Shown: in pieces, positions 43,187 to 51,251 of the stretch
How positions within the stretch are numbered: the stretch's first letter is position 1
Layout: the number at the start of each line of letters is the position of its first letter
From: JAAYLN01 sp964592855
Lineage (GTDB): Bacteria > Verrucomicrobiota > Kiritimatiellia > RFP12 > JAAYLN01
Direction: 5' to 3'
Assembly (NCBI GenBank): GCA_964592855.1
Contig: CAZQKI010000002.1
Location: 12,594-76,593, forward strand
DNA: 64,000 bases
Notes under the pieces: generated by a model
Databases searched by the model: none
What the model was told of the DNA's origin: nothing
The model's input: only the letters and a program-made list of their open reading frames with translations
Made by a program: the position numbers and the translations under genes

Positions 43187-44559
43187 CAGTTGTTCAGGCT
43201 GTGAATCGGTGCGGGAATGTGTCCGCCGCGCCGCACAAAAGCCTCGCCTCCACAGGGACAGGCGGGCGTGGTCACCGTGCCGGCTCCGAACAGCCCGCCG
43301 AAATCGACGTGATCGCCCTTGACCGCCCCGGGCACGGGGATGACGCGCACGCCGGTCGTCTTGCGGTTGGCCATGCCGATGGCCGCCTCGTCCATGATGA
43401 TCCCCGCGATTGTCTCGGGCGTCGTGTCGCCGGGCAGCAGGATCATGTCGAGCCCCACCGAGCAGACGGCGGTCATGGCCTCGAGCTTCTCCAGCGTGAG
43501 CGTCCCCTGCGTGACGGCGTCGGAAAGGACGTGGTCCTCCATGACGGGGATGAAGGCGCCGGAGAGTCCGCCCACCGCGCTGGAGGCGAATGCGCCGCCT
43601 TTCTTGACCGCGTCGTTCAGCAGCATGACGGCGGCGGTCGTTCCCGGGGCGCCGACCTTCAGGACGCCCATGGCCTGGTAGATCTCGCCGACGCTGTCGC
43701 CGACGCGGGGCGTGGGGGCCAGCGACAGGTCGACCACGCCGAAGGGGACGCCGAGCTTGATGGCCACTTCGCGCCCGATCAGTTCGCCGGTGCGGGTGAC
43801 GCGGAAGGCGGTGTGCTTGATCTCCTCCGCCACCTCGTCCAGCGTGGCGTCGGGATGCTCGCGGAGCAGGCGCTCCACGGCGCGCTTGACCACGCCGGGG
43901 CCGCTGACGCCCACGTTGATCACCGTGTCGGGCTCGCCGGCGCCAAGCATGGCGCCCGCCATGAAGGGATTGTCCTCGGGCATGTTGGCGAATACGACGA
44001 TCTTGGCGGTGGCGAAGCCCTTTTGCGCAGCGCTGGCGGCGGCCGTGTCCACGATGGTTTGCGCGACGGAGAGGATGGCATCCACATTCATGCCCGCGCG
44101 TGTCGTGGCGACGTTGATGGACGAGCAGACGCGCTTCGTGCGCGTCAGCGCCCGGGGGAGCGAGGCGATCAGGGTGCGTGCGCCGGGCGTCATGCCTTTG
44201 TGGACCAGTGCCGAAAAACCGCCCAGCAGGTCGATGTTGACGGCGTCCGCCGCGCGGTCCAGCGCCTCCGCCAGCAGCACGGCGGCGTCGACGTCGTGGT
44301 CTTCGAGCAGCACGCTTGCGGGCGAAATGGCGATGCGCTTGTTGACGATGGGGAGGCCGTAGCGGTCCGAACACAGGTTGCAGACAGGCACCAGATTCCG
44401 GGCGCAGTCCACGATCCGCGCGTAGACGGCCTCCGCCTGCGCCACGGGATCGCGTCGCGCGCAGCGGTTGAGGTTGATGCCAAGGGTCACGGTACGGACG
44501 TCCAGGTGTTCCTCCTGAACCATGCGAAGCGTGCCGAGAATGTCCTTTTGTCTGAGCAT
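43186..44559 (-). CDS. DUF711/UPF0210 family protein
   Basis: 457 aa, the usual length of this family (labelled PFL family in some databases, no relation to the radical enzyme proven). Motifs: IRNxTLGINL-like VRTVTLGINLNRC at the start, VCNLCSDRYGLPIVNKRI, VINVGVSGPGVV and CSVGLDMILLPGDTT. Biochemical role unknown. It normally pairs with an ACT-domain UPF0237 protein, here the gene just upstream (26 nt). A regulatory couple responding to a small ligand is likely. Confidence 0.88.
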   Translation of the reverse strand: MLRQKDILGTLRMVQEEHLDVRTVTLGINLNRCARRDPVAQAEAVYARIVDCARNLVPVCNLCSDRYGLPIVNKRIAISPASVLLEDHDVDAAVLLAEALDRAADAVNIDLLGGFSALVHKGMTPGARTLIASLPRALTRTKRVCSSINVATTRAGMNVDAILSVAQTIVDTAAASAAQKGFATAKIVVFANMPEDNPFMAGAMLGAGEPDTVINVGVSGPGVVKRAVERLLREHPDATLDEVAEEIKHTAFRVTRTGELIGREVAIKLGVPFGVVDLSLAPTPRVGDSVGEIYQAMGVLKVGAPGTTAAVMLLNDAVKKGGAFASSAVGGLSGAFIPVMEDHVLSDAVTQGTLTLEKLEAMTAVCSVGLDMILLPGDTTPETIAGIIMDEAAIGMANRKTTGVRVIPVPGAVKGDHVDFGGLFGAGTVTTPACPCGGEAFVRRGGHIPAPIHSLNN

Positions 44560-44585
44560 GTTTGTGAGTCCCTGGCGCGTGGCCG

Positions 44586-45188
44586 TTAAGCGGGGGGAAG
44601 CAGGGCGCCGATGGGGCCGATTTCGTTAGTGGCCCGGAAGATGTTCTCGTGGGCCAGCGTGGCGGTCAGGCCGTGCAGCGCCATCTGGTCGCGAAAGGCC
44701 TGCTGGATGGCGTGGGTGTCGGACGCGGCCGGCAGCGTGACCTGCGCGATGTAGACGACGCGGTCGTTCTCGACTTCGACCTGCCAGTCGGCGATGTTGA
44801 CGCCGTATTGCACGAAGAAGTTGCTGATGGCATGAATGGTCCCGGCCTTGTCGGGGCCGCTGGTGAGGGCGATGAAAGGGTGACCGTCGGGCAGGACGGG
44901 CTGTGGCGTCTGGCGGATGGACCGCACGGCGACGGCGGACTCGGTTCCCAGCGCCTGTTGAAGCGCCAGGGTAAGCGCTGCGGGGGTGATCGGCTTCTCG
45001 AGGATCGCCGTGAAGGTCAGGCTGAAGAAGCCGTCGACGATGGATTGGCGGATGCCGCCGATGTTCCCTTTGCTGTCGAGGATGACACGGGTGACATCGC
45101 GGAGGATGCCGACGCGGTCCGGCAGCAGGATGGTTGCGACAATGGCGTTTGCAGGTTGCATGGGGTCGGCCCGGTCGTGTGCCGTCAT
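44586..45188 (-). CDS. ACT-domain regulator (UPF0237-like, double ACT)
   Basis: 200 aa. Two ACT repeats: residues about 13-85 (IVATILLPDRVGILRDVT, then GNIGGIRQSIVDGFF) and about 105-180 (FIALTSGPDKAGTIHAISNFF, then VNIADWQVEV). ACT domains bind amino acids or related ligands. The ATG at 45188 overlaps the GNAT stop as ATGA, which decides the start. The neighbouring DUF711 gene is the usual partner of such proteins. Confidence 0.85.
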   Translation of the reverse strand: MTAHDRADPMQPANAIVATILLPDRVGILRDVTRVILDSKGNIGGIRQSIVDGFFSLTFTAILEKPITPAALTLALQQALGTESAVAVRSIRQTPQPVLPDGHPFIALTSGPDKAGTIHAISNFFVQYGVNIADWQVEVENDRVVYIAQVTLPAASDTHAIQQAFRDQMALHGLTATLAHENIFRATNEIGPIGALLPPA

Positions 45189-45688
45189 TGGGGAATCAGA
45201 ACCATGGCCACTTCCGGGCAGGTGAAGGGATTGGCGTGCTTGGTGCAGTTGATGCACCCCATGTAGATCTTGTGCATGATCTGGGTCTTGGGGATCTCGG
45301 TGAAGCCCAGGGTGCGGAAGAACTCCGGCGCAAAGGTCAGGACGATCAACTGGGAGACTTTCAGCGGGACGACGTGGTCGATGACCGCCTGCACGAGTTT
45401 GCGGCCCAGCCCGGTGTTCCGCCAGTCGCGGAGCACGGCGACGGACTTGATTTCGACGGCCGTGTGCGAGATGTCGCCGACTTCGGGCAGGATGCTCCAG
45501 GCGGCGCAGCCCACGATTTGTCCGTCCTGGTCGGCGATGAAAAAGCGGTCGATGTTCTGGACAATGTCGTTGAACGAGCGGGCGATCAGTTCGGCCGGAT
45601 GATTGCGGATGAGGTCGAAGATGCCGGGCACATCGTTCAAACTGGCGGAGCGGACCAGAGGCGCGCCGGCGGCTGGTTTTTCTTTCAT
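45185..45688 (-). CDS. GNAT-family N-acetyltransferase (N-acetylglutamate synthase-like)
   Basis: 167 aa. The GNAT core has the acetyl-CoA loop DWRNTGLGRKLVQAV (R/Q-x-x-G-x-G/A), a beta strand VEIKSVAVL and the late TFAPEFFRTLGF. The C-terminus has an unusual Cys set, MGCINCTKHANPFTC. This short form resembles the ArgA-like N-acetylglutamate synthases that act without a kinase domain, but the substrate is not proven. It heads the overlapping GNAT-ACT-DUF711-CDF operon. Confidence 0.82.
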   Translation of the reverse strand: MKEKPAAGAPLVRSASLNDVPGIFDLIRNHPAELIARSFNDIVQNIDRFFIADQDGQIVGCAAWSILPEVGDISHTAVEIKSVAVLRDWRNTGLGRKLVQAVIDHVVPLKVSQLIVLTFAPEFFRTLGFTEIPKTQIMHKIYMGCINCTKHANPFTCPEVAMVLIPQ

Positions 45689-45741
45689 GGCGGCTATCCT
45701 ACACGATTTTCCAAACGTCGGCAAAGGCTTTGCCTGAGGCG

Positions 45742-47889
45742 TCAGCGGATGGTCCTGAACTCGGCTGGCGCGAGGGTGATCACATCGTCCCTGCCGCCAT
45801 GGTGGAGGTGGAGGGTGTGCGGGTTTTCGAAGTCGATGTTGTAGAGGCAGATTTCGCCGTTTTCGGGGAAGCAGGTGTAGACGACATGCTGGCATTCCGT
45901 TCCCGGAAGCTGTCCGTCGTCGGTGATGTACGTATCGCCCCGTGTTTCCAGGGCGATCTTGCGGTAGATGGCGCCGATGAAGCCGACGCTGTCGCGCGTG
46001 GCGCTCGGGCCGACGTCGCTGTCGAGCGCGCCCGGATATTCCCACACGTTCAGAAAATAGACCGTCCCCTTGCCCAGCTTGTGCCGGATCAGCAACGGGG
46101 TGAACTGCTCGTCCTCGACGGCGATCACTTCCGTCGCCGGCCCCAGTTCGATGTCGCCGCGGTGGGTCATGCAGATGCCGAACTTGCGGAAGGGGGAGAC
46201 GCCCAGCGGCCGGTCGTTGCCCGGCGTGATCGCCCAGTAGAACTGCTTGCCGCGCCCGGTGACCTTGACGCCGCAAAGCTCCGAGAAGTCGCCCCCGTGG
46301 ATGAGTTCGTCGGTGCCGTAGCTGGTGAAATTGCGTGTGGTGTTGGTGGAGAGATGAGGGATGGAGATGAACAGGGTCCCGCCTTGGCGGACATAGGCCA
46401 CCAGCGCCTCGTACTGCTTCGCGGTGCAGGTGTTCCAGCCGGCAAAGAGCAAGGCCGCGTACTGCCCGGCGAGGAAGTCCGCGTCGGGATCGGCCGCGAA
46501 GCTCACGATGTCCGTGATGCCGTATGGCGTCCCCGAGAGGAAGGGGTTGGGGTATTCGCCCAGCACGGGCGGCCGCGGGTAGAAGGTCCTGGCAAAGATA
46601 TCCCAGCTGCGCTCGGGCATCGACTGGAACCAGCGGGCATCCTTGTCCGCCAGGTCGTACTGGCCGGCGATGACCGCGTTGGGGTGGTAGCCGGGGCCGG
46701 CCAGGTCGAGGTTCCCCTTGATGGCCGCAATGCGTGTGGCGGGCTGCCCCGCCGGCGTGCCGCTGGCCTTCAGGAAGTCGTAGAAGTCGGAGATGCGGCG
46801 GCGGTACTCCCGGCAGACGGGGGAGTTGTAGTTGATGTTGAGATAGTGCTTGCGCGCCTCGTCGACATACGGCGCCGTCAGGTGCGGGTCGTTGGTGTGG
46901 ATGGGACCCAGGGCGAGCTTGGGCACCTGATGCATCGGCGTGTCCTCGACATGGTCGCTCTGCTGCCACCAGTTGCCGCTTTCGACGAGCAGGAGCTTGC
47001 ATCCGCTCATGTACTTCAAATACAGCGAAGCCGTGAGCAACGGCATTTTGAGAAGGCTGGCATAGGGCAGGAAGGAATAATGCTCATGGGCGATGTCCGT
47101 TCCCCAGATCGGCAGATCGAACTGGCGGTACAGGCCGCGCGAAATCGCGGAGGCGATGTTGATGTGCGGAACGGCGAAGTCCTCGACGGCGGGGATTTCG
47201 ATCCCGCCGATGATTTCGTAGTCCAGCGTGGCGATGCCGCCCGTGACCATCATCTGCGACCAGCCATCCGCCTTGTGCTTCCGCACGCAGCGCTGCACGC
47301 TCTGAATGAAGTTGTTTGCCAGTTGCCGGAGATCGCCGGTCGTCGCCTGCTTGGCCAGGGCCAGCACGGGATCTTCCTCGGAATTGAGGCGGAAGGTGAA
47401 GACCTCGCCGACATTGCAGCCGAGAAAACGGTTCAGATAGGGCTTCATCCGCTTCAGCTGCCTGGGGTCGGCTTCGGTGTAGATGGTCATCAGCGCCAGA
47501 TCATTCTCCTCCGCCTGCTTCAGCATGCGGACCAGGCCGGCGCCCAGGCGCTCGGGATGCCTGCCGATCTCATCCCAGTCGCCCGGCGTGAGGTTCGTGC
47601 CGTTCTTCCAGTCGGGCTGTGGAATGGCGAGTCCGAGTTCATCGAGCGCCATGTAGTCGGCCATGGCAAGCAGGCTTTGCTTGGTGGCGCCGCCGTCCCA
47701 GATGGCCACCAGGTTTCCCTGGTTGTCCTGGATGGTCTGGTTGATGTACCAGGCCGCGTCATGATCTTCTGAAACCCAGCTCGTGTAGAAGAGGCCGGAG
47801 GTCTGGAAGACCGTATCGCCCCGGTGGAGGTAGACGGGAGTGCCGAGAAAGGTGCCGCAGGCCGGGAGTTTGGTTTTCGGATGTTTCAT
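45742..47889 (-). CDS. Glycosidase-like protein with a glutamine-amidotransferase-like domain, unassigned
   Basis: 715 aa, no signal peptide. N-terminal half reads as a barrel-like fold with many aromatic and acidic residues (LVAIWDGGATKQ, LMTIYTEADP, DLPIWGTDIAHEHYSF). The middle region (about 490-580) has GQYAALLFAGWNTCTAKQYEALVAYVRQGGTLFISIPHL, which looks like the glutamine-amidotransferase-like beta-galactosidase trimerisation domain of GH42-type enzymes. The C-terminus is beta-rich. Probably a carbohydrate-active enzyme of a PVC-type family, acting in the cytoplasm. Low certainty on the exact family. Confidence 0.45.
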   Translation of the reverse strand: MKHPKTKLPACGTFLGTPVYLHRGDTVFQTSGLFYTSWVSEDHDAAWYINQTIQDNQGNLVAIWDGGATKQSLLAMADYMALDELGLAIPQPDWKNGTNLTPGDWDEIGRHPERLGAGLVRMLKQAEENDLALMTIYTEADPRQLKRMKPYLNRFLGCNVGEVFTFRLNSEEDPVLALAKQATTGDLRQLANNFIQSVQRCVRKHKADGWSQMMVTGGIATLDYEIIGGIEIPAVEDFAVPHINIASAISRGLYRQFDLPIWGTDIAHEHYSFLPYASLLKMPLLTASLYLKYMSGCKLLLVESGNWWQQSDHVEDTPMHQVPKLALGPIHTNDPHLTAPYVDEARKHYLNINYNSPVCREYRRRISDFYDFLKASGTPAGQPATRIAAIKGNLDLAGPGYHPNAVIAGQYDLADKDARWFQSMPERSWDIFARTFYPRPPVLGEYPNPFLSGTPYGITDIVSFAADPDADFLAGQYAALLFAGWNTCTAKQYEALVAYVRQGGTLFISIPHLSTNTTRNFTSYGTDELIHGGDFSELCGVKVTGRGKQFYWAITPGNDRPLGVSPFRKFGICMTHRGDIELGPATEVIAVEDEQFTPLLIRHKLGKGTVYFLNVWEYPGALDSDVGPSATRDSVGFIGAIYRKIALETRGDTYITDDGQLPGTECQHVVYTCFPENGEICLYNIDFENPHTLHLHHGGRDDVITLAPAEFRTIR

Positions 47890-47971
47890 GGTGTCTCACG
47901 TGGGTTGAACGAGCTGTCAAAATAGCGCAATCGCCGGGTTATGATAAGACAAACGTTGTGCGCCTCGCGGT

Positions 47972-48796
47972 TTACGACTGGCAGCATGGACAGAAGTGCG
48001 TGCCGCGCTGGGCGACGACGGACCGCGCGAGAATCGTCCGGCAGCGGGGACAGGGTTGACCGTCGCGGCGGAAGACGTTGAGATGACCCGCATGTCGCCC
48101 GCGGTGTCCGGGCACGCTGTAGAAGTTGGTCTGGCCGCTGCCGAGCGTCGTTCCGGAATGCCGGACCGCCGCTGCCAGAACCTGGCGGATGGCCCGATGC
48201 AGCGCTTTCAGTTCCTGAGGCGTCAGACTGCCCGCCGGTCGCTCCGGGTGGATTCCGGCGAGCCAGAGCGATTCGTCCACGTAGATGTTGCCCAGCCCCG
48301 CCACGACGGTCTGATCCAGCAGCACGGGCTTGATCTTTCGCTTGTGGCGGTCGAGCCGGGCTTTGAAGCAGGCCAGCGTGAAAGACGCTTCGAGCGGCTC
48401 GGGACCCAAGGGCGCCAGCGGATTCACGGTTGGCGAGCAGAGGACGAACCGCCCGAATTTGCGCGTGTCGTTGTAGACGAGGCGGCGCTGGTCGGTGAAG
48501 GTGATGACCACGTGGTCGTGCTTGCCGACCGGCGTGGCGGCGTCGATGAAGTGGAGTTTGCCGGTCATGCGCAGATGCACCAGCACGCGGGCGCCGTCGT
48601 CGAGGTCGAGCACGATGTATTTGGCCCGCCGTCCCACCTGCGCCACGCTGCGCCCGGTCAGTGCCTGCAGCAGCGCCCGGGGTTTCGCCCCGAAGATCTG
48701 CGGACACCGAAGGTCGATCGCGATGATCTGTGCGCCCACGAGCCCATGCGCGATCAGTCCGCGGACAACAGTTTCCACTTCCGGCAATTCAGGCAT
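47972..48796 (-). CDS. mutM: Formamidopyrimidine-DNA glycosylase
   Basis: 274 aa. Begins MPELPEVETVVRGL: Pro2 is the catalytic N-terminus and Glu3 the acid. K59 sits in GRRAKYIVLDL (beta-hairpin Lys). HLRMTGKLHF and the helix-two-turn-helix motif with GLGNIYVDESLW follow. The C-terminal zinc finger has CPRC and CPCC with the conserved Arg-Gly-Thr. It removes 8-oxoguanine and formamidopyrimidines. Downstream of guaA by 80 nt on the same strand. Confidence 0.96.
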   Translation of the reverse strand: MPELPEVETVVRGLIAHGLVGAQIIAIDLRCPQIFGAKPRALLQALTGRSVAQVGRRAKYIVLDLDDGARVLVHLRMTGKLHFIDAATPVGKHDHVVITFTDQRRLVYNDTRKFGRFVLCSPTVNPLAPLGPEPLEASFTLACFKARLDRHKRKIKPVLLDQTVVAGLGNIYVDESLWLAGIHPERPAGSLTPQELKALHRAIRQVLAAAVRHSGTTLGSGQTNFYSVPGHRGRHAGHLNVFRRDGQPCPRCRTILARSVVAQRGTHFCPCCQS

Positions 48797-48876
48797 GCGG
48801 TAAATCTCCCGTTCAGCGGTTGCGGGTACATGAATCTGGAACGATGGAAAGCAGGTGAGCAGGCGGGGCCGCCGGC

Positions 48877-50145
48877 CTATTCCCATTCGATCGTGGAAGG
48901 CGGCTTGTTCGTGATGTCGTAGACGACGCGGTTGACGCCCTTGACCTTCGTTGCGATCTCCCCGGCCACCTCGATCAGGAACTCGATGGGCAGGGGAACG
49001 ACCTTGGCTGTCATGAAGTCGGGCGTCTGGATGGCCCGCAGGCAGATGACATAGCCGTAGGTGCGCGCGTGGTCGGCGACACCGACGGTCTGGACATTGG
49101 TCAGCACGGCGAAGAACTGGCTGGACTGCGCCGCATAGCCCTTGTCGTCCATGGCTTGGCGGAACAGGGCGTCGGCCTCGCGGAGGATGTCGAGTTTGTC
49201 CTTGGTCAATTCGCCCAGGCAGCGCACGCCGAGCCCGGGGCCGGGGAAGGGCTGGCGATTCGTGATGATGGCGGGGATTCCGAGGCACTCGCCGACTTTG
49301 CGCACCTCGTCCTTGAAAAGGTATTTGACCGGTTCGACGATCCCTTTGAATGCGATCCGTTCGGGAAGTCCGCCGACATTGTGGTGCGCCTTGACGGGTT
49401 TTCCGCCGTCCCAGCCGCTTTCGATGATGTCGGGATAGATCGTGCCCTGGACGAAGTAGTCGAGTTCGCCCAGCTTGCCGGCCTCTTCCTCGAAGACGCG
49501 GATGAACGCCTCGCCAATGGTCTTGCGCTTGGCTTCGGGGTCGGTCACGCCGGCCAGTTTGGCCAGAAAGCGGGCTTCGGCGTCGATCACCACGAGGTTG
49601 ATGCCGAACTGGTTGCGGAAGATATCGACAACTTGCCGGGGTTCGTCCTTGCGCATGCAGCCGTGGTCGACGAAAACACAGGTGAGCTGCTTGCCGACGG
49701 CACGATGGAGCAGAACGGCGCAGACGGAGGAATCGATGCCGCCGGACATGGCGAGCAGCACCTGTCTGTCGCCGATTTGCGCGCGGAGGTCGACAATGGT
49801 CTCGTCGATGAAGCGCTGGATGGTCCAGTCCTGCTTGAATCCGCACGTGCAGACCAGGAAGGTCTTGAGTGTTGCGGCATCGCAGGCCGCGTGCAGCAGG
49901 TCCAGAACCGGGAGAGCCAGCTGGGCGATGTCGGCGGATGCTTCGCGTTTCAGGGTACGTTCGCCCGCGGCCGCTCCACGCTGGAGGATGAGCGCCTTGG
50001 GATTCAACTTCCGGATGCGTTCCAGTGTGGCGGTATAGGGAAGCACCTCGCAATAGATGTTGAGTTGGCGGACGGCTTTGGCTGCCATCTGGGCGTTGAT
50101 GGCGCCAAAATCGAGGATGACAACGGTGTCGTGCTGCTTGGACAT
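48877..50145 (-). CDS. guaA: GMP synthase with a truncated, degenerate glutaminase domain
   Basis: 422 aa against roughly 515-525 for normal GuaA. The ATP pyrophosphatase half is intact: P-loop SGGIDSS at 134-140, then GWDGG, NVGGLP and RQPFPGPGLGVR, and the C-terminal dimerisation domain ends IEWE. Residues 1-100 keep only the start of the class I amidotransferase fold (VVILDFGAINAQMAAKAVRQ); the nucleophile Cys loop (normally GICYG) and the downstream His-Glu are missing. It should amidate XMP using free ammonia or a partner glutaminase. The frame has no visible lesion. Confidence 0.93.
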   Translation of the reverse strand: MSKQHDTVVILDFGAINAQMAAKAVRQLNIYCEVLPYTATLERIRKLNPKALILQRGAAAGERTLKREASADIAQLALPVLDLLHAACDAATLKTFLVCTCGFKQDWTIQRFIDETIVDLRAQIGDRQVLLAMSGGIDSSVCAVLLHRAVGKQLTCVFVDHGCMRKDEPRQVVDIFRNQFGINLVVIDAEARFLAKLAGVTDPEAKRKTIGEAFIRVFEEEAGKLGELDYFVQGTIYPDIIESGWDGGKPVKAHHNVGGLPERIAFKGIVEPVKYLFKDEVRKVGECLGIPAIITNRQPFPGPGLGVRCLGELTKDKLDILREADALFRQAMDDKGYAAQSSQFFAVLTNVQTVGVADHARTYGYVICLRAIQTPDFMTAKVVPLPIEFLIEVAGEIATKVKGVNRVVYDITNKPPSTIEWE

Positions 50146-50224
50146 GGAATTGACCTCTTTGATTTCGATTCGTTACCAGGTGCCCGGTTCGCATGATCGG
50201 GACCAGGACGTTTCTTAAAATCGC

Positions 50225-50254
50225 ATCTTACTGATTGTCATGCTGCCACGACAA
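50225..50254 (-). promoter_or_regulatory. Candidate guaA promoter
   Basis: Minus strand TTGTCG (50254-50249, 4/6), 18-nt spacer, TAAGAT (50230-50225, 4/6), about 75 nt upstream of the ATG. Confidence 0.35.
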
Positions 50255-50323
50255 GCAAAATGGCCATGCGCTTGATCATTGATCATTGACCGATGTCCGT
50301 AGCGCCGATCTCCGAATCGGTGC

Positions 50324-50342
50324 AGCGCGGAGGACCCGCGCT
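50324..50342. repeat. GC-rich hairpin
   Basis: agcgcgg-aggac-ccgcgct: 7-bp stem, 5-nt loop, no T-run. It follows a ccgat-ctccga-atcgg stem at 50306-50320. Resembles the genome's palindromic units more than a terminator. Confidence 0.5.
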
Positions 50343-50387
50343 AAAATGAAGATCCGGGCGTATTCCATCCCTCCTCTTCTCGGCAAG

Positions 50388-50416
50388 TTGCACTTGTGGC
50401 GGATTCGGACTAAACT
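50388..50416 (+). promoter_or_regulatory. Candidate promoter of the thioredoxin-SHD1 gene
   Basis: TTGCAC (50388-50393), 17-nt spacer, TAAACT (50411-50416). The same -10 hexamer is used at the rpmH promoter. Leader of about 98 nt to the ATG at 50521. Confidence 0.35.
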
Positions 50417-50520
50417 ATCCGACATGACTTCTCGGAGTGATCCATGCACGCGTTGGAAGTGCGTGTAAGCAACGAGGAAAGTGGAATGCTGAACGGTTTA
50501 CAGGGGAGGGGGAGGGGAAG

Positions 50521-51219
50521 ATGAATCTCGACAGGTTGAGCATGGTGGCTGTGGGTTTGATGCTGGCGGGTATCGCTTGGGCCGGGGACCCACCCAAGTC
50601 GGCCGACCTTGCCGCGGCCCTGGCGCAGGCCAAGACCGAAGACAAATTGCTTTTTGTCCAATACGGACGGGAGGCCTGCGGAAACTGTCAGGCGCTCAAG
50701 GGGATGATCCGGAGCAAGCAGGTGAAGCTGTCGGAGAAGGACTTTGTCTATGCGGATCTCAATTGCGACGACGCCGCCACTTCACTTGCTTTCAGAAAGT
50801 CGTTCAAAGTCGAGGGGAACATGCTCCCCTTCGTCGTGATCGCCGATCCCGACGGCAAGCAGTTGGCATCACGGGCGGGCTACGGCGATGCCGAAACATT
50901 CGAGGACTTGGTCAAGGAAACCCGGCGTGCCTATGACAAATCCCGGAAAGCTCTCGCCGAACCCCGGACACTTTTGCGTCCCTCCACATCGAGCCTTGCC
51001 GATACGGGCATCGCCAAGGCTGATGACCGCGAGGTGCGTGTCTGGACGGCGACCAGCGGCGACCAGGTGACCGCCAGGCTCATCGAATTGCGCGAGGGGA
51101 TGGTGCATCTCCAGAAGGACGACGGGAACCCGCTCCGGATCCGTCCGCAATCGCTGAGCAAGGGCGACCAGGACTACTTGGCGGAACTGCGCAAGCCGGT
51201 TGCGGCTCAGGTCAAGTAG
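50521..51219 (+). CDS. Exported thioredoxin-fold protein with C-terminal SHD1-like domain
   Basis: 232 aa. Signal peptide (VAVGLMLAGIAWAG), then a thioredoxin-like domain with redox pair CGNC in YGREACGNCQALKG and the cis-Pro segment MLPFVVIADPDG. Residues about 175-225 (VRVWTATSGDQVTARLIELREG, then VHLQKDDG, then LSKGDQDYL) match the SHD1 pattern found in many planctomycete and verrucomicrobial exported proteins. Likely a periplasmic thiol oxidoreductase or reductase attached to a partner by SHD1. The ATG at 50521 is chosen for the ggggagg-type site and the signal peptide. Confidence 0.72.
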   Translation: MNLDRLSMVAVGLMLAGIAWAGDPPKSADLAAALAQAKTEDKLLFVQYGREACGNCQALKGMIRSKQVKLSEKDFVYADLNCDDAATSLAFRKSFKVEGNMLPFVVIADPDGKQLASRAGYGDAETFEDLVKETRRAYDKSRKALAEPRTLLRPSTSSLADTGIAKADDREVRVWTATSGDQVTARLIELREGMVHLQKDDGNPLRIRPQSLSKGDQDYLAELRKPVAAQVK

Positions 51220-51251
51220 TCTATAGAGTTTGAAGCGCACCCCCTGCGCGC

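Larger units (their letters stand above)
50146..50387. other. Divergent intergenic region between guaA and the thioredoxin gene
   Basis: Contains the guaA promoter, a gatcattgatcattgac direct repeat near 50273, and a GC hairpin (50324-50342). No gene. Confidence 0.6.

Noticed and set aside
45730..47772. 680-codon plus-strand frame over the glycosidase-like gene
   Set aside because: Biased toward Gly, Val, Asp and Arg with no recognisable motif; the minus-strand product has coherent hydrophobic and aromatic patterns and a plausible fold.
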